The position numbers and the translations under genes were made by a program. From positions 30,348,695 to 30,412,694 of the forward strand of contig OY978530.1 of NCBI GenBank assembly GCA_963854835.1: a stretch of DNA of 64,000 bases, read 5' to 3'. The notes beneath the pieces are model-generated. The model saw only the letters and a list, made by a program, of their open reading frames with translations. It was not told where the DNA came from and searched no databases. This DNA is from Megamerina dolium. Lineage: Eukaryota > Arthropoda > Insecta > Diptera > Megamerinidae. Position 1 is the stretch's first letter, and every line of letters starts with the position of its first letter. Below, in pieces: positions 10,791-24,288 of the stretch.

Positions 10791-12290
10791 CGCACTTAAT
10801 TAATGGAAACATTACAGTAACGGAAATAACGGACCAAACAGGATTTGCAGATATTCATATAAAAAACGAAGAAATAGTTAAAGATACGGAAATAGTTTTA
10901 CATATGATTAACGTAAGCAAGATAGAGAATATCTTAGATAAAATGACTGACAATATAGCAATAGCTAAAGCTACATACAAAGATTTACTTCAGTTAGAAA
11001 TAGTGGATACAAGAAACAAATTACTTACATTAAAACCCAATAGAAATAGACAAAAACGTGGACTAATAAATGGTGTAGGTAGCTTATCGAAATGGATATT
11101 CGGTACTATGGACGACGAAGATAGACAAGACATACAAAATCATTTATTACAGACAGGCGAGAAAATTAATATACAAATACAGGTAAATGATTATTTCAAT
11201 TTAGCGATAGAACAATTAAGTGATATTATAAGTAATGACAAAATTAAATTAGAGGAAGAATTAAATGTCATACATCAGGTTATTGATGAAGAATATGAGC
11301 GTAGTATATATTTAGAACAATTAACAAAAATCCAATTACTAAAAACTAGAATCGAACAAATACTTGATAACGTTGTAGCAACGAAATACAAAATAATACA
11401 TCCTAGTATATTAACAAGTAATGAAATAATAAAGTATGACATTGATTATAATAAATTAAAGTATTTACAATCGGGAACAGCATATTTTAATGGCACATAT
11501 TTAGTACTTGGCATAAAAATTCAGATTACTTTTGAAAATATTAAAATTAGATATCTAATACCAATACCCAACGAAACTAACAATGAAATAGATTCAGAAA
11601 TAAAACAAATTTTTGACTACAAAAATAAAACGTTCAAGTTTGAAGAAAATAAACAATTACGAAATATGAAGCCAAGCACACACTGTTCTATAAAAGCGAG
11701 CTGCCAGCTCATTAGTAATAAGGAGATAGAGATAATAGAACTAGATATAGATACAATTATTACAAAAAATGCAAAAAACATTGTAATAAATCAAACATGC
11801 ACTAGTAATGAAATTGTAATAAATGGATGTAAAGGAAAAATGGATGTAAAGGAAAAAATGTAAAGGAAAAAATTATATATACCCAATACGAAAAAGACAA
11901 AATTTTACACAAAAAGTAGCATTAAATGATATAGTTAAAATAAACAAATTAAATTTGAGTAACATTGTAATATTAAGTCACCATATTTTTGAATTAAGTT
12001 TTAATTATGGCCCGTCTCTCTATTATTGACATTTTAAATATTTTGGTATTCCATTCTCTTTTTTTATTTTCTCATTTATTTTAATTTAATCGCCTACTAT
12101 TGTTAGTAATTTAAGATATATTTTTATTCCTTATTATTATTTATAATACTTACTTTTTTATTTCTTTTATTTTCTTTAATTTCTTAATTTTTTATTCGAT
12201 ACTATTATTCATAATAAGTATTTAATATTTTCTTATATTCTTTAATTTCAATCTCTCAGTAGATATTGCGTCTCCTTTGCAGCATTCTTG
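10778..12290 (+). pseudogene. env: env of errantivirus type (F-like envelope), mostly open
   Basis: An open frame of 361 codons (10778-11863) encodes an envelope protein of the insect errantivirus family, related to baculovirus F. A furin-type site RQKR lies at residues 91-94, followed at once by the glycine-rich fusion-peptide region. The helical segment then continues through the middle. Upstream of the first ATG the frame already holds a hydrophobic stretch (IILLLMIQ), so the natural start probably comes from splicing. A slipped repeat of about 17 bases (11824-11872) ends the frame early. The remaining ectodomain and a hydrophobic membrane segment can be followed, with stops, to about 12290. 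It is an old genomic copy, and no complete protein is expected. Confidence 0.75.
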
Positions 12291-12291
12291 C

Positions 12292-12302
12292 AAGGGGGGT
12301 GG
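12292..12302 (+). other. Polypurine tract
   Basis: AAGGGGGGTGG sits at the end of the env region, where plus-strand DNA synthesis of gypsy elements is primed. The next bases (TGTCTACTCC from 12305) are the likely LTR start. Confidence 0.65.
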
Positions 12303-12304
12303 TA

Positions 12305-15057
<2,753 letters not shown>

Positions 15058-15069
15058 AAAAAAAATAAA

Positions 15070-15267
<198 letters not shown>

Positions 15268-15289
15268 TAGTAATCTGTATCTCGCCTTG

Positions 15290-15505
15290 TATAATTGCGA
15301 TCGGTTTACGCTAGATAAACTTTTCAGGCAGTTTTGTGATTGCTTGACTCAGTATTGTTTGAGTACGCGTCAAAGATGGACACCAGGTTTATGGTCCTGA
15401 TACTGTAACAGCCAATCACGTGCAATTTTGGTTTCGGCGATTCCGTTCCGGTAATTTTGATGTCAAGGATGTACCACTCTCTGGAAGGCCAATTATCGAC
15501 GATGA
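15290..15505 (+). pseudogene. Mariner transposase N-terminal fragment
   Basis: The frame gives [19 protein letters not shown] and SGNFDVKDVPLSGRPI, the end of the N-terminal DNA-binding region of a mariner transposase. The first residues are degraded. At about 15500 the sequence passes without a stop into piggyBac-like sequence. Confidence 0.7.
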
Positions 15506-15746
15506 AGAAGAGGGAAAAGTGCTTGCTGAAACTTATGATTATTTTCATGGTAAAGACGGTACAGGATGGAATAAAAATCAATCGAATACTGATATTCGTG
15601 CGCGTCAACACAATATTATGCGTTTTCTTTCAATCGAAGTATTCAAGAAATTTTTCACACCAAATATGATATTCATTATTATCACTGAGACGAATCGATA
15701 TGAAAACGATGCAGTCCAAAAATGGAATGCTGCTAATACTATATAA
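15500..15746 (+). pseudogene. piggyBac-like transposase fragment fused to mariner
   Basis: In frame with the mariner piece, the translation continues with EEGKVLAETYDYFHGKDGT and KWNKNQSNTDIRARQHNI-like wording. It then reads FKKFFTPNMIFIIITETNRY, which matches the start of the DDE_Tnp_1_7 (piggyBac) domain. The joint 108-codon frame (15420-15746) is open. The first part has an inverted relative at 15823-15895. Whether the chimera is expressed cannot be judged. Confidence 0.6.
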
Positions 15747-15822
15747 AACGATCATATGTTACACCCTGTGCAATGATGACAAATGACGATACATACATCA
15801 AGTGATATTGTTTAACTGTCCT

Positions 15823-16170
15823 GTACGGTCTTTACCATGAAAATAATCACCAGTTTCAGCAAGCACTTTTCCCTTTTCTGCATCGTCTTCACTATCATTC
15901 ACTTCATTTGGTACGATGATCAAATCATTTTCAATATCTGATGCACTGTCTCCGTTTGGCACATAAGTTATACAATGTCATCATCATTTTGTATGAATGG
16001 ATCTATTTCTTCATATTCTCCCCCATTTTCAGCATTTCTTTCAAGTTCTAAATCGTTGGCCAAAAGTGCTACTACTCGCTCATAACTATCGGTATAAAAA
16101 TTACCATTGCGATTTCGCGTATTATTATTCAGATTTTATTCAGTTCCTTCATTTTGTTCAAAAACTCAGT
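15823..16170 (-). pseudogene. piggyBac-like N-terminal region, inverted
   Basis: On the minus strand the sequence encodes the acidic N-terminus of a piggyBac-type transposase (ERVVALLANDLELERNAEN, EEIDPFIQNDDDIV, then after a frameshift EVNDSEDDAEKGKVLAET). The last part is the inverted counterpart of about 65 bases at 15500-15565. It is broken by a shift and a stop near 15970. Confidence 0.55.
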
Positions 16171-16301
16171 GAAAAATATAAAATTTGGCCTGTAAAATTT
16201 GTTGTGTTGGCGCTAACAGCCTAGCAAGTGAGTCAAGATACGCTGAGAGAGCGAGAGCAATGAAAATAGCTCAAGCCTCATGCTAAAGAAGTGCAAAAGA
16301 A

Positions 16302-16421
16302 ATGAAAACCTTATGTGAACTCACTGAAAAATTTAAGGAACAGAGTGAAAAAATTTGTCAGGAAATAACAAAAAACACGAATGAAAATAAAAAAATTTGT
16401 GGCGGGGTTAAAAAAATTGTA
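16302..16421 (+). pseudogene. Non-LTR element ORF1, first part
   Basis: Forty codons starting MKTLCELTEKFKEQSEKI run in frame to the TA at 16420-16421, where a DD41D transposon is inserted. Removing the insert and one TA continues the same frame at 17712. The function is that of an ORF1 nucleic-acid-binding protein of a CR1/jockey-type retrotransposon. Confidence 0.65.
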
Positions 16422-17709
16422 AAGGGTTATCCATTTCGCGGTTTCAAAAGTATAGGGCTAGAATTCAACATCTGTCAAACTGAGTTGTTAAAACAATTTC
16501 TTTCTTTTTCAGTTCAAAGTCTGACATTTGCGAAAATGGATCGCTTAACTATCGCACAACGCATTAAAATTGTAAAAACCTACTACAAAAATGGTGATTC
16601 TGCCACAGCCACATATCGTGCTTTAAGAGGAGATTATGGTTTACATAATCGTCCAACTACGCAAGCAATTGGCAAAATTGTGAAGAAATATGAAGAGACT
16701 GGATCGGTTACAGATATTGTAAGGCCTGTGCATCACCGTTTCGCTCGTACCACCGAAAATATCGCTGCTGTAAGTGAAAGTGTTGCCGAAGACCCGAATG
16801 TGTTGATTCCTCGTCGTTCTCAGGAATTAGGACTGTCTTACGGCACATTATGGCGTATTTTGCATTTGGATCTACACCTACATCCATATAAAATCCAGCT
16901 CACACAACAACTGAAGCCAGCTGACCATTCACAACGTCGTAGATACGTCGAATGGGTGCTTGAACAACAGGCGGTGTACGGAGATTTTTCGAACAAAATT
17001 TTCTTCAGCGACGAAGCACATTTCTCACTCGGTGGGTATGTTAACAAACAAAATTGTCGTATTTGGGGTTCTGAGAATCCTCAAGTAATTGAAGAGAGGC
17101 CACTACATCCACAAAAAGTCACTGCTTGGTGCGCTCTTTGGTCCGGAGGTGTGATTGGACCTTACTTCTTCGAAAACGACGATGGAACGACTGTCACCGT
17201 CAATTCGGAGCATTATGGTCATATGATAACCGACTTTTTTTTGCCTGCTATTGAAGAATACGACTTAGAGAATATGTGGTTTCAACAAGACGGTGCCACA
17301 TGCCACACAACTCGAGCGAATATGGCTTTATTGCAAGAGAAATTTTCTGGCCGCGTAATTTCTCGTCGTGGCGATATCAAGTGTCCACCAAGATCATGCG
17401 ATTTGACACCGCTTGACTTTTTTTTGTGGGGCTACGCGAAAGACCGTGTATATGCAGATAAACCTAAAAACCAACATTCGTCACGTTATGGCTGAGATAC
17501 CGCCCAATATGTGTCAAAAAGTGTTCGAAAATTACCTCAAAAGAATCGATGCTTGCAACAATTCGCGTGGTGGTCATTTAAATGATGTAGTATTTCACAC
17601 ATAATGTCGACGTTCAAACTTTATAATAAAAAAAAAATATCATGATAAAAGATATTTTATATGTGTTTTATTTACTTTTACTTTTGAAACCGCAAAATGG
17701 ATAACCTTT
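16422..17709 (+). mobile_element. Rosa-type (DD41D) mariner, 1288 bp, complete ends
   Basis: The ends are near-perfect inverted repeats: AAGGGTTATCCATTTCGCGG at the left against AAAGGTTATCCATTTTGCGG at the right on the other strand, continuing into TTTCAAAAG. Both sides have TA (16420-16421 and 17710-17711), the target duplication of this superfamily. The element interrupts the ORF1 of a non-LTR retrotransposon in frame. Its only visible lesion is a one-base insertion near the transposase C-terminus. Confidence 0.9.
16536..17604 (+). pseudogene. DD41D mariner-family transposase, one frameshift
   Basis: This DNA transposase cuts and pastes its element at TA. The ATG at 16536 gives MDRLTIAQRIKIVKTYYKNG, a DUF4817-like helix-turn-helix start. 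A second DNA-binding region follows to about residue 120. The catalytic core then shows FFSDEAHF (D159), WFQQDGATCHTT (D252) and CDLTPLDFFLWG (D294), so 41 residues separate the last two Asp. That spacing is the mark of rosa-type elements, described first from a Ceratitis fruit fly. An extra base near 17467 (in CCTAAAAACCAAC) ends the first frame at 17495. The C-terminus TNIRHVMAEIPPNMCQKV continues in another frame to 17604. Length (about 355 residues) is normal. Confidence 0.85.
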
Positions 17710-17711
17710 TA

Positions 17712-18425
17712 TATAATAAACAGTGCTGCCGAAAATCTTTTGCAGATATGGTCAAAAGCAATGGATCAAAAAACTTAGTGTTACCAGAAATGAAAAAAAA
17801 AAATCCTTTAATAGTTAAACCAAAAGCGAATCAAAAAAGTGAAAAAACAAAAGAAGACTTAAACAGAAAAATTGACCCTAAGAACTTAAAAATTTCTAAT
17901 GGTGTGTTAATCATTGAAAGTGAAAACAGCGCTGAAAGGGAGAAGATAAAAATGCCATAGAAAATGAAATTGATGAATAATATGAAATAAAGATACCAAA
18001 TGGAATTAATAGAAAAGATACGAATGCAAAAAAAATTTCATGGAAAAAACCATTTAATTATTATTAATAGTTATGAAGTGAAAAGAAATAATGCAGTATT
18101 TCATAATGTGTAAATAGAAACATTTTGGAGTCATTTTCGACAATATTAGAGAATGAGAAAGTAAATGTTAGATGGGAAAGGTGTAGAGTGTCTAACGGAA
18201 TAAGTTTACTGTACTGTTTTAAGTGTAAAAATGATGCATAAAATGTTTAGGAAACCATCATTCAAAGGAATGCCACAAAGAAGGTATAAACAGATGCATA
18301 AATTGTATACGAGCGAACGAAAAATAAAATTGGGTGAAAACCACGCAACAATAAGTAAAGCGTGTCCGGTATATCCAAAAAACTGGATTTGAAGAAAAAG
18401 GGAATTGGATACTAACAATCAAATA
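17712..18425 (+). pseudogene. Non-LTR element ORF1, second part, with zinc knuckles
   Basis: The frame continues from 16421 across the transposon to 17960 (YNKQCCRKSFADMVKSNG onward), a Lys-rich basic protein with ISNGVLIIESENSAERE, typical of ORF1 RRM-like folds. After stops, 18200-18400 decodes two cysteine-rich knuckles (YCFKC with HHSKECHKEG, then RCINCI) in shifting frames. It is the RNA-binding ORF1 of a CR1/jockey-group retrotransposon. Confidence 0.6.
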
Positions 18426-18639
18426 AGATAAGTGGTATATGGACTAATATACAAGGCGTAATAAATAATTTTTGCCAACTTGAAGTTCTAGTTGACAACA
18501 ACAAATATATTATAATTTTAACCGAAATACATCTAACGTAGATGAAGATAAAATTTGTCTTGTAAGTATAAAAACATTAATAGTTTGTCAAAATACGATA
18601 TATATAAAAAACAAGTGGAAAATAAAAATGATTTTGGAA

Positions 18640-19420
18640 CAATCAACAGAATCTAAGTTTGGGCTAATGGACTGTGAATGCAAAAATTACACCATAAATC
18701 TAGTGGTGGTGGCAATATACAGATCTCCTAGTACATAGTTCCGAAAGAGAGTTTTGCAATTTCTTTCAGGAACATGTTGACGTCTTAATGGAAACGACCA
18801 AAGACATTATAATTGTTGGAGATTTTAATATAGACTGGGAAAAACCGGGAACATTCAAGCGAAAAATTGAAAATATTCTAAATTTCAACGGACTTCGACA
18901 AAAAGTAGAGGAATATACTAGAGTGACAAAAAATTCAGAAACACTTGTGCACTTAATAATTAGTAATTTAAATATACTGAGTGCCAATGTGAATACAATG
19001 TCATACAACAAAATATCGGATCATGAAGTTAATGAAATAAATATCAATGTAAAAAGAGCAATACCAGTAGTTTAGTCGAACAAGTTAAAACTTATCAATA
19101 CAATATAGAACTATTTTCACAAGAACTTGGTAAAGACATTATATAAAAAAAGCGGATATGCAAGAATATGCTATATTACTGGAATGTGGTCTTCAAAACA
19201 CTATAAAAAAAATTTGTAAAGAAGAAAACAGTAAAGACTCGGAAAGTCACGAAGGGTTGGTACACCGGCGAACTAAAGAAAATAAAAAACGAAAAGAATA
19301 GCATGTATCGAATAGCAAAACAATTGAATTTAAGTGAAAGTTAGGAAAATTATAGAAGCATTCGAAATTATCACAAAACTCAAATCAGCAACGCAAAGAA
19401 AAAATACATTAATACATACA
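18640..19420 (+). pseudogene. Non-LTR element endonuclease region
   Basis: The translation shows VVAIYRSPST near 18720, then an open frame 18788-19075 with IIVGDFNIDWEKPGTFKRK and, at its end, KISDHEVNEI. These are motifs of an AP-type endonuclease that nicks the target DNA. At 19250-19420 RWYTGELKKIKNEKNSMYR-like wording marks the linker to the reverse transcriptase, which is absent. It belongs with the ORF1 upstream (16302-18425). Confidence 0.65.
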
Positions 19421-19918
<498 letters not shown>

Positions 19919-20249
19919 TGTGTGTGCCGAATGAATCGCACTTTAAATTGTTGCTGCTGTATATTAGTGTTGCTTGTCGAATTGAAAAGACTTTGAATAT
20001 GAATAATGTATACTTCAATATCGATAGAAACTGTTTTAGCTTTATAGGTGTAAGTATCTTAGATAGTGTTGTCCAAAATTGTTGGTAGTAATGTTAGAGG
20101 TGCTCTTCTTGTTGTGTATTCCAATATGTTCTGTTGCCTACTCAGTGAGATTGAATGTAATTCATCGCAATACTGCATAAAATATGGCTGCTGTCGCAGT
20201 TGATTTTGATTGTGTTGTTGTGTCAAACTGAGTGTATTGTAGAAATGCA

Positions 20250-22472
20250 CTAGTATGAATCGTTGCTGTTGTCCAACAAATCATTATTTTCCATGACTTT
20301 ATCTTCATTATCATTGCCTGTGACACCATCACCATTATAATCATATTCATCGTCATCGTTATGATAATTAACGTCAGCATTATAAACTTCATAATCTTCA
20401 TCATAATCCCCTTCAGTGTAATCGTTCTTTACATCTTCCGCATCGCTGGCAACCACATCGATATCTTCTTGCTCCTCTTGATCCATATTGAGGGCAACGT
20501 TATTAGTTTTCTGATGTTGTTGCTTCGGTAGATGTTGGTACTGTTGTATGTGATGATACTGATGTTGATAAGATGGGAAAAACTTTCCATGGATATGATT
20601 TTTAATGTGATGATGATGATGATGATGATGTTTATGCTGAACGCTTACCTTAGCGATGAGCGTATGCTGTGTTGTCATTACGCTCGACAGCTCATTGCGG
20701 TTTTCGATGGTGGCTTTGTTTCCATCTGCAATATCAACTTTTACATCAGGCGCCAATAACGACGCAACATCGAATTGCCGTTTGCGCGTTGTCTTCGAAT
20801 AGTAATTGGCTAAAACACTAGCCGCTGCTGATGTTTCTGTTCTATTCATTGTTTTATTGATAAGCGTTATTGTTGGATGATTTCTGCTATTATTGCTTTC
20901 GTTGACATTGTTACTGTTATTGTTGTAAGGTGCATACTGCTGCGGTGGATGTTCTACTACTAACTGCAGACGATTTTGTTCCTGATTTTGTTGTTCCTGT
21001 AATTGCTGTTGTTGATTAATAGTATCCAATGTAACAGGATTTTGTGGTATATAAGTCAGAGCATCAGAATCTTCCTCTTGGTAAGAAAAGTAGTGTTGCT
21101 GTTGCTCATATGCTGCTGCCGGAGTACTAGCGGCAGTAATTGTGTGTAAGGGCTGTTGCAGTAGCTGTTGTGGATACGAATGTGTATTTGGTTGATAGTC
21201 ATGATTATATTGATGGTAATGATGCATATGAAAATGGTGCATTTGTTGTTGTTGTTGTTGATGTTGTTGAAAATAGCTAAATGCGGTAAGTTGTTGTCGT
21301 GCTATATGCATAGGTAATGTTGTAACTGGGACAGGATATCGTAATCCCTCTGCTGATTGAGTTTTGGGCACTAGCGATGGTGGGGTTGAACTTAAATCTA
21401 GTGGCGGTGGACTTGGTGAATCAGGTCCAGCATCGTCTACTGACAGACCCAAATGTTTTCTTACCTTGCGTTGAGCTTTACGGCGGCGGAAATCACCTTT
21501 GCGAAAATCCTCTAAATTAGCTGGATGAATAGCCCAGTAGTGACCCTTGCCATTAGCACTGCGTCCAGACTTTATAAAGCAATCATTTAAAGATAAATTG
21601 TGGCGTATAGAATTCCGCCAACCAGGTCCGCGTGTACGAAAATATGGGTAATTGTCCAATATGTACTGATATATGTCAGACAAAACCAATTTCGATTCCA
21701 CCGAGCTGAGTATAGCCATTGCAATCAACCCAATGTAACTGTGCTGAGGTTTTGGTTGTTCCGGCAGGAAAATACGATGTGGAAATAATGACAATGATAA
21801 TCGATTATTTGCGGGTAAATATTGACCAGTACTGGGGGTTGCAGTGGCTGCCAACGCTGCAGCGTAAATACCATTAGTAGCTAACCCACTATCAATTAAA
21901 CCAACAGCATTGCTCTTATTACTGCAGCTCCTACTATAACTGCTTTTGTTGTTACAGACATTTGTAGAGTTATTAGTGTAAGTCGCAGTTGCAGCAGCAG
22001 CCATTACTGCAGCTACCGAAGCATGAGATGGACAACGTAGTCGTTCAAAATGCAAGGCATAGTTATATAACTGCAAGCGGTATTGGTCAAATGGTGCTGT
22101 TATTTGTGGCATTGTTGCAGTTGTCGTTCTAGTCGTTGGTATAAAGTTAGAAACGCCACTAGTAATGCTCTCAACCACACCACGATAAGAACTAATACCA
22201 TCATGGAAAGAGTCCGCTTCCGAAACTATTTCACTAGGATCAATATTATAATTGTCGATACTCTTATCAAAATTTTCTCCAAGTAGCAATGTTGCTTCAA
22301 TTGTGGATTCATCCAACCTGCCTTTTGTTAAGATTGAAAGCGCGTTAGCTCTGGATGTCATAGTACCTTTGCCACCGTGATTATTATCGTCATGGTTATT
22401 TGTGGAATTGTTATTCTCGATATTTTTATTGTTATTGCTATTATTATTACCATTGCTTTTGCTATCATTATC

Positions 22473-22505
<33 letters not shown>

Positions 22506-22844
22506 GTTATTACCATTCTTGTTAACCTTATTTTTAATATTACAAATGTTATTACCACTATTATAATTATTTTCACTATTATTATTAAAATTAGTATCAT
22601 TATTATTATTAGTATTACTATATTTGTGTAGCTCTAGCCGCTGTTTTTCATTTGTATTACTAATGACACGTTTTGTAATCGATGACAACAGTTGTTTACG
22701 AATATATTTGTTAGTATTATTATTATCATTATTATTAGTATTACTATTATCATTATTATTATTATCATTATTATTATTAATATTGTATTTATGATCATTA
22801 TTGCTAATAGTGCATTCCATTTTTAGCACTGTCAAGCTTGGCAT
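20250..22844 (-). CDS. fd102C: Forkhead transcription factor, FoxQ2 type
   Basis: This is a sequence-specific nuclear DNA-binding protein of 864 codons in a single open frame. An in-frame TAA lies 12 bases before the ATG at 22844, so the start is bounded, though Met8 has the better context (AAAAATGG). Residues about 11-165 are Asn/Asp low complexity. The forkhead domain spans about 366-459: KPQHSYIGLIAMAILSS, the recognition helix WRNSIRHNLSLNDCF (W409-F422), and a wing ending GDFRRRKAQRKVRKH. This wording fits FoxQ2, known as fd102C in Drosophila. The C-terminal half is rich in Gln and His, with an eight-His run near 735. Residues 787-864 are strongly acidic, a possible activation or interaction region. 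It is the only host gene recognised here and looks intact. Orthology is inferred from the domain alone. Confidence 0.9.
22380..22800. repeat. Trinucleotide-rich (ATT/GTT) tract inside the forkhead gene
   Basis: Runs of ATT, GTT and ATC triplets on the plus strand code for Asn and Asp (AAT, AAC, GAT) on the minus strand. They make residues about 15-155 low complexity. Such coding microsatellites readily change length. Confidence 0.85.
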
Positions 22845-24288
22845 TTCCGCGTTTTATAGTTTGCTTTGCCAAAAATTATTTTTGCAAACGGCTAATGTGG
22901 TTTTATGATGTTTTCAAAATATTTACACAATTATCGAATACTTTGATTGTTTTTTCTTCTTTCTCTTTTTCCTTTTTCTCTTCATTTCTTTCTACTTTCA
23001 ATCAAATTTTCACATATATTTTATAACAAGTAAATACTAAACTCAACAACATCGTTCTTATATATTTTCATATGCGCTGAAGTTTTTATTTAGTGTGTTT
23101 TGCAACCATGCAATATTTGCCATATTTATGATTACAAAATTTTGAATGCTTCCGTCGGAGTTTGAAGCATATGTACATATCAAAATATTTACTCAGATGG
23201 ACACACACAGACTTATATGTTTTTCCGTGTTCTATATTTTGATATGCTTAAATCGGTGCATAGCAGTTATTACAGACACTTCTCAACTGAAATGCACAAA
23301 ATTATTTGAGACTTCTCTGAAAAAGACAAAATAATAAAATCTCGTATTATAATTCAAAAAACAATTGTGTTCCCTTTTTGGCAGTAGTCGTTTATTACAT
23401 TCAAATTGATTGTTTGTTTGTACGAGTAATGTATGTATGTACATATGTACGCCTTTATGAGGTATTAAATGTTGTTGCCTTGCTTGCTTCGTGTTAGTTA
23501 TACCTATTTTTTCTATTTTGTTCTTTACAGTAGACTATAATATTAGTAAAAAACAAGTACAAACAAAACCAACTCCAATTTCATTCGCCAAACCACACAA
23601 CACAACGCGCGTAACGTTTTCACATTCTTACTGGTTTATAATAAAAAACAATCATAGCGACAAAAAATAATCTTTCTGATATACTATTGTGGTTGTTGAT
23701 AACAATTCTACCCTTATTTTGAATTCATCAACCAGAAAACGTCCCTATAGTGGCAAAAGCAATTCTAGCCAATCAGCAGTTGTTTCTTAAAGCTCATGTC
23801 CTTTCTCGTTTCATTATTTCTTTGTTATAGCTGTACGGGTTACAATCATTGGTTGATTGTATATATGCGATGTGAATAGAGGCGGTCAGTATCAGTATCG
23901 ATTGCAAGAGTTGTCACTTGTATATGACACTTAAAACTTATATGTATAATTATGCAACTACCCAGTAGATTTGTTGGTATTGGCATGATCAATGTAGGCC
24001 TGAAATAGGGCCATACAATACATGAATGCCTGAGTTTAAGATTGGCAAATAGTAAGAAGCTCTATGTATAGGAATTTTATTTTTTGTAAAATCTCTTAGT
24101 ATCAAATCCAAACCGGAATTCAGACCTCACGGAGTATGCGAAATTTTCATGTCTACAATGATTTTTGATTTTGATTGCGCTTTGCTTAACGAAGTTGTGT
24201 TTGCGTAACCGTTATTTTACGATGAGTAATGGAAGAAAAAAAAAACACAAAAACGACAATTGAAGAATAACCACTTGCCGAATTTTAT
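22845..24288. other. Upstream flank of the forkhead gene
   Basis: No transposon motif or reading frame of note is seen in these 1.4 kb. They are AT-rich and non-repetitive by eye, and probably hold the promoter and 5' untranslated region of the forkhead gene. I could not pick a convincing core promoter. Confidence 0.45.

Noticed and set aside
22358..22631. Ile/Met-rich frames on both strands inside the forkhead N-terminus
   Set aside because: They are shadows of the Asn/Asp triplet tract of the real minus-strand gene.
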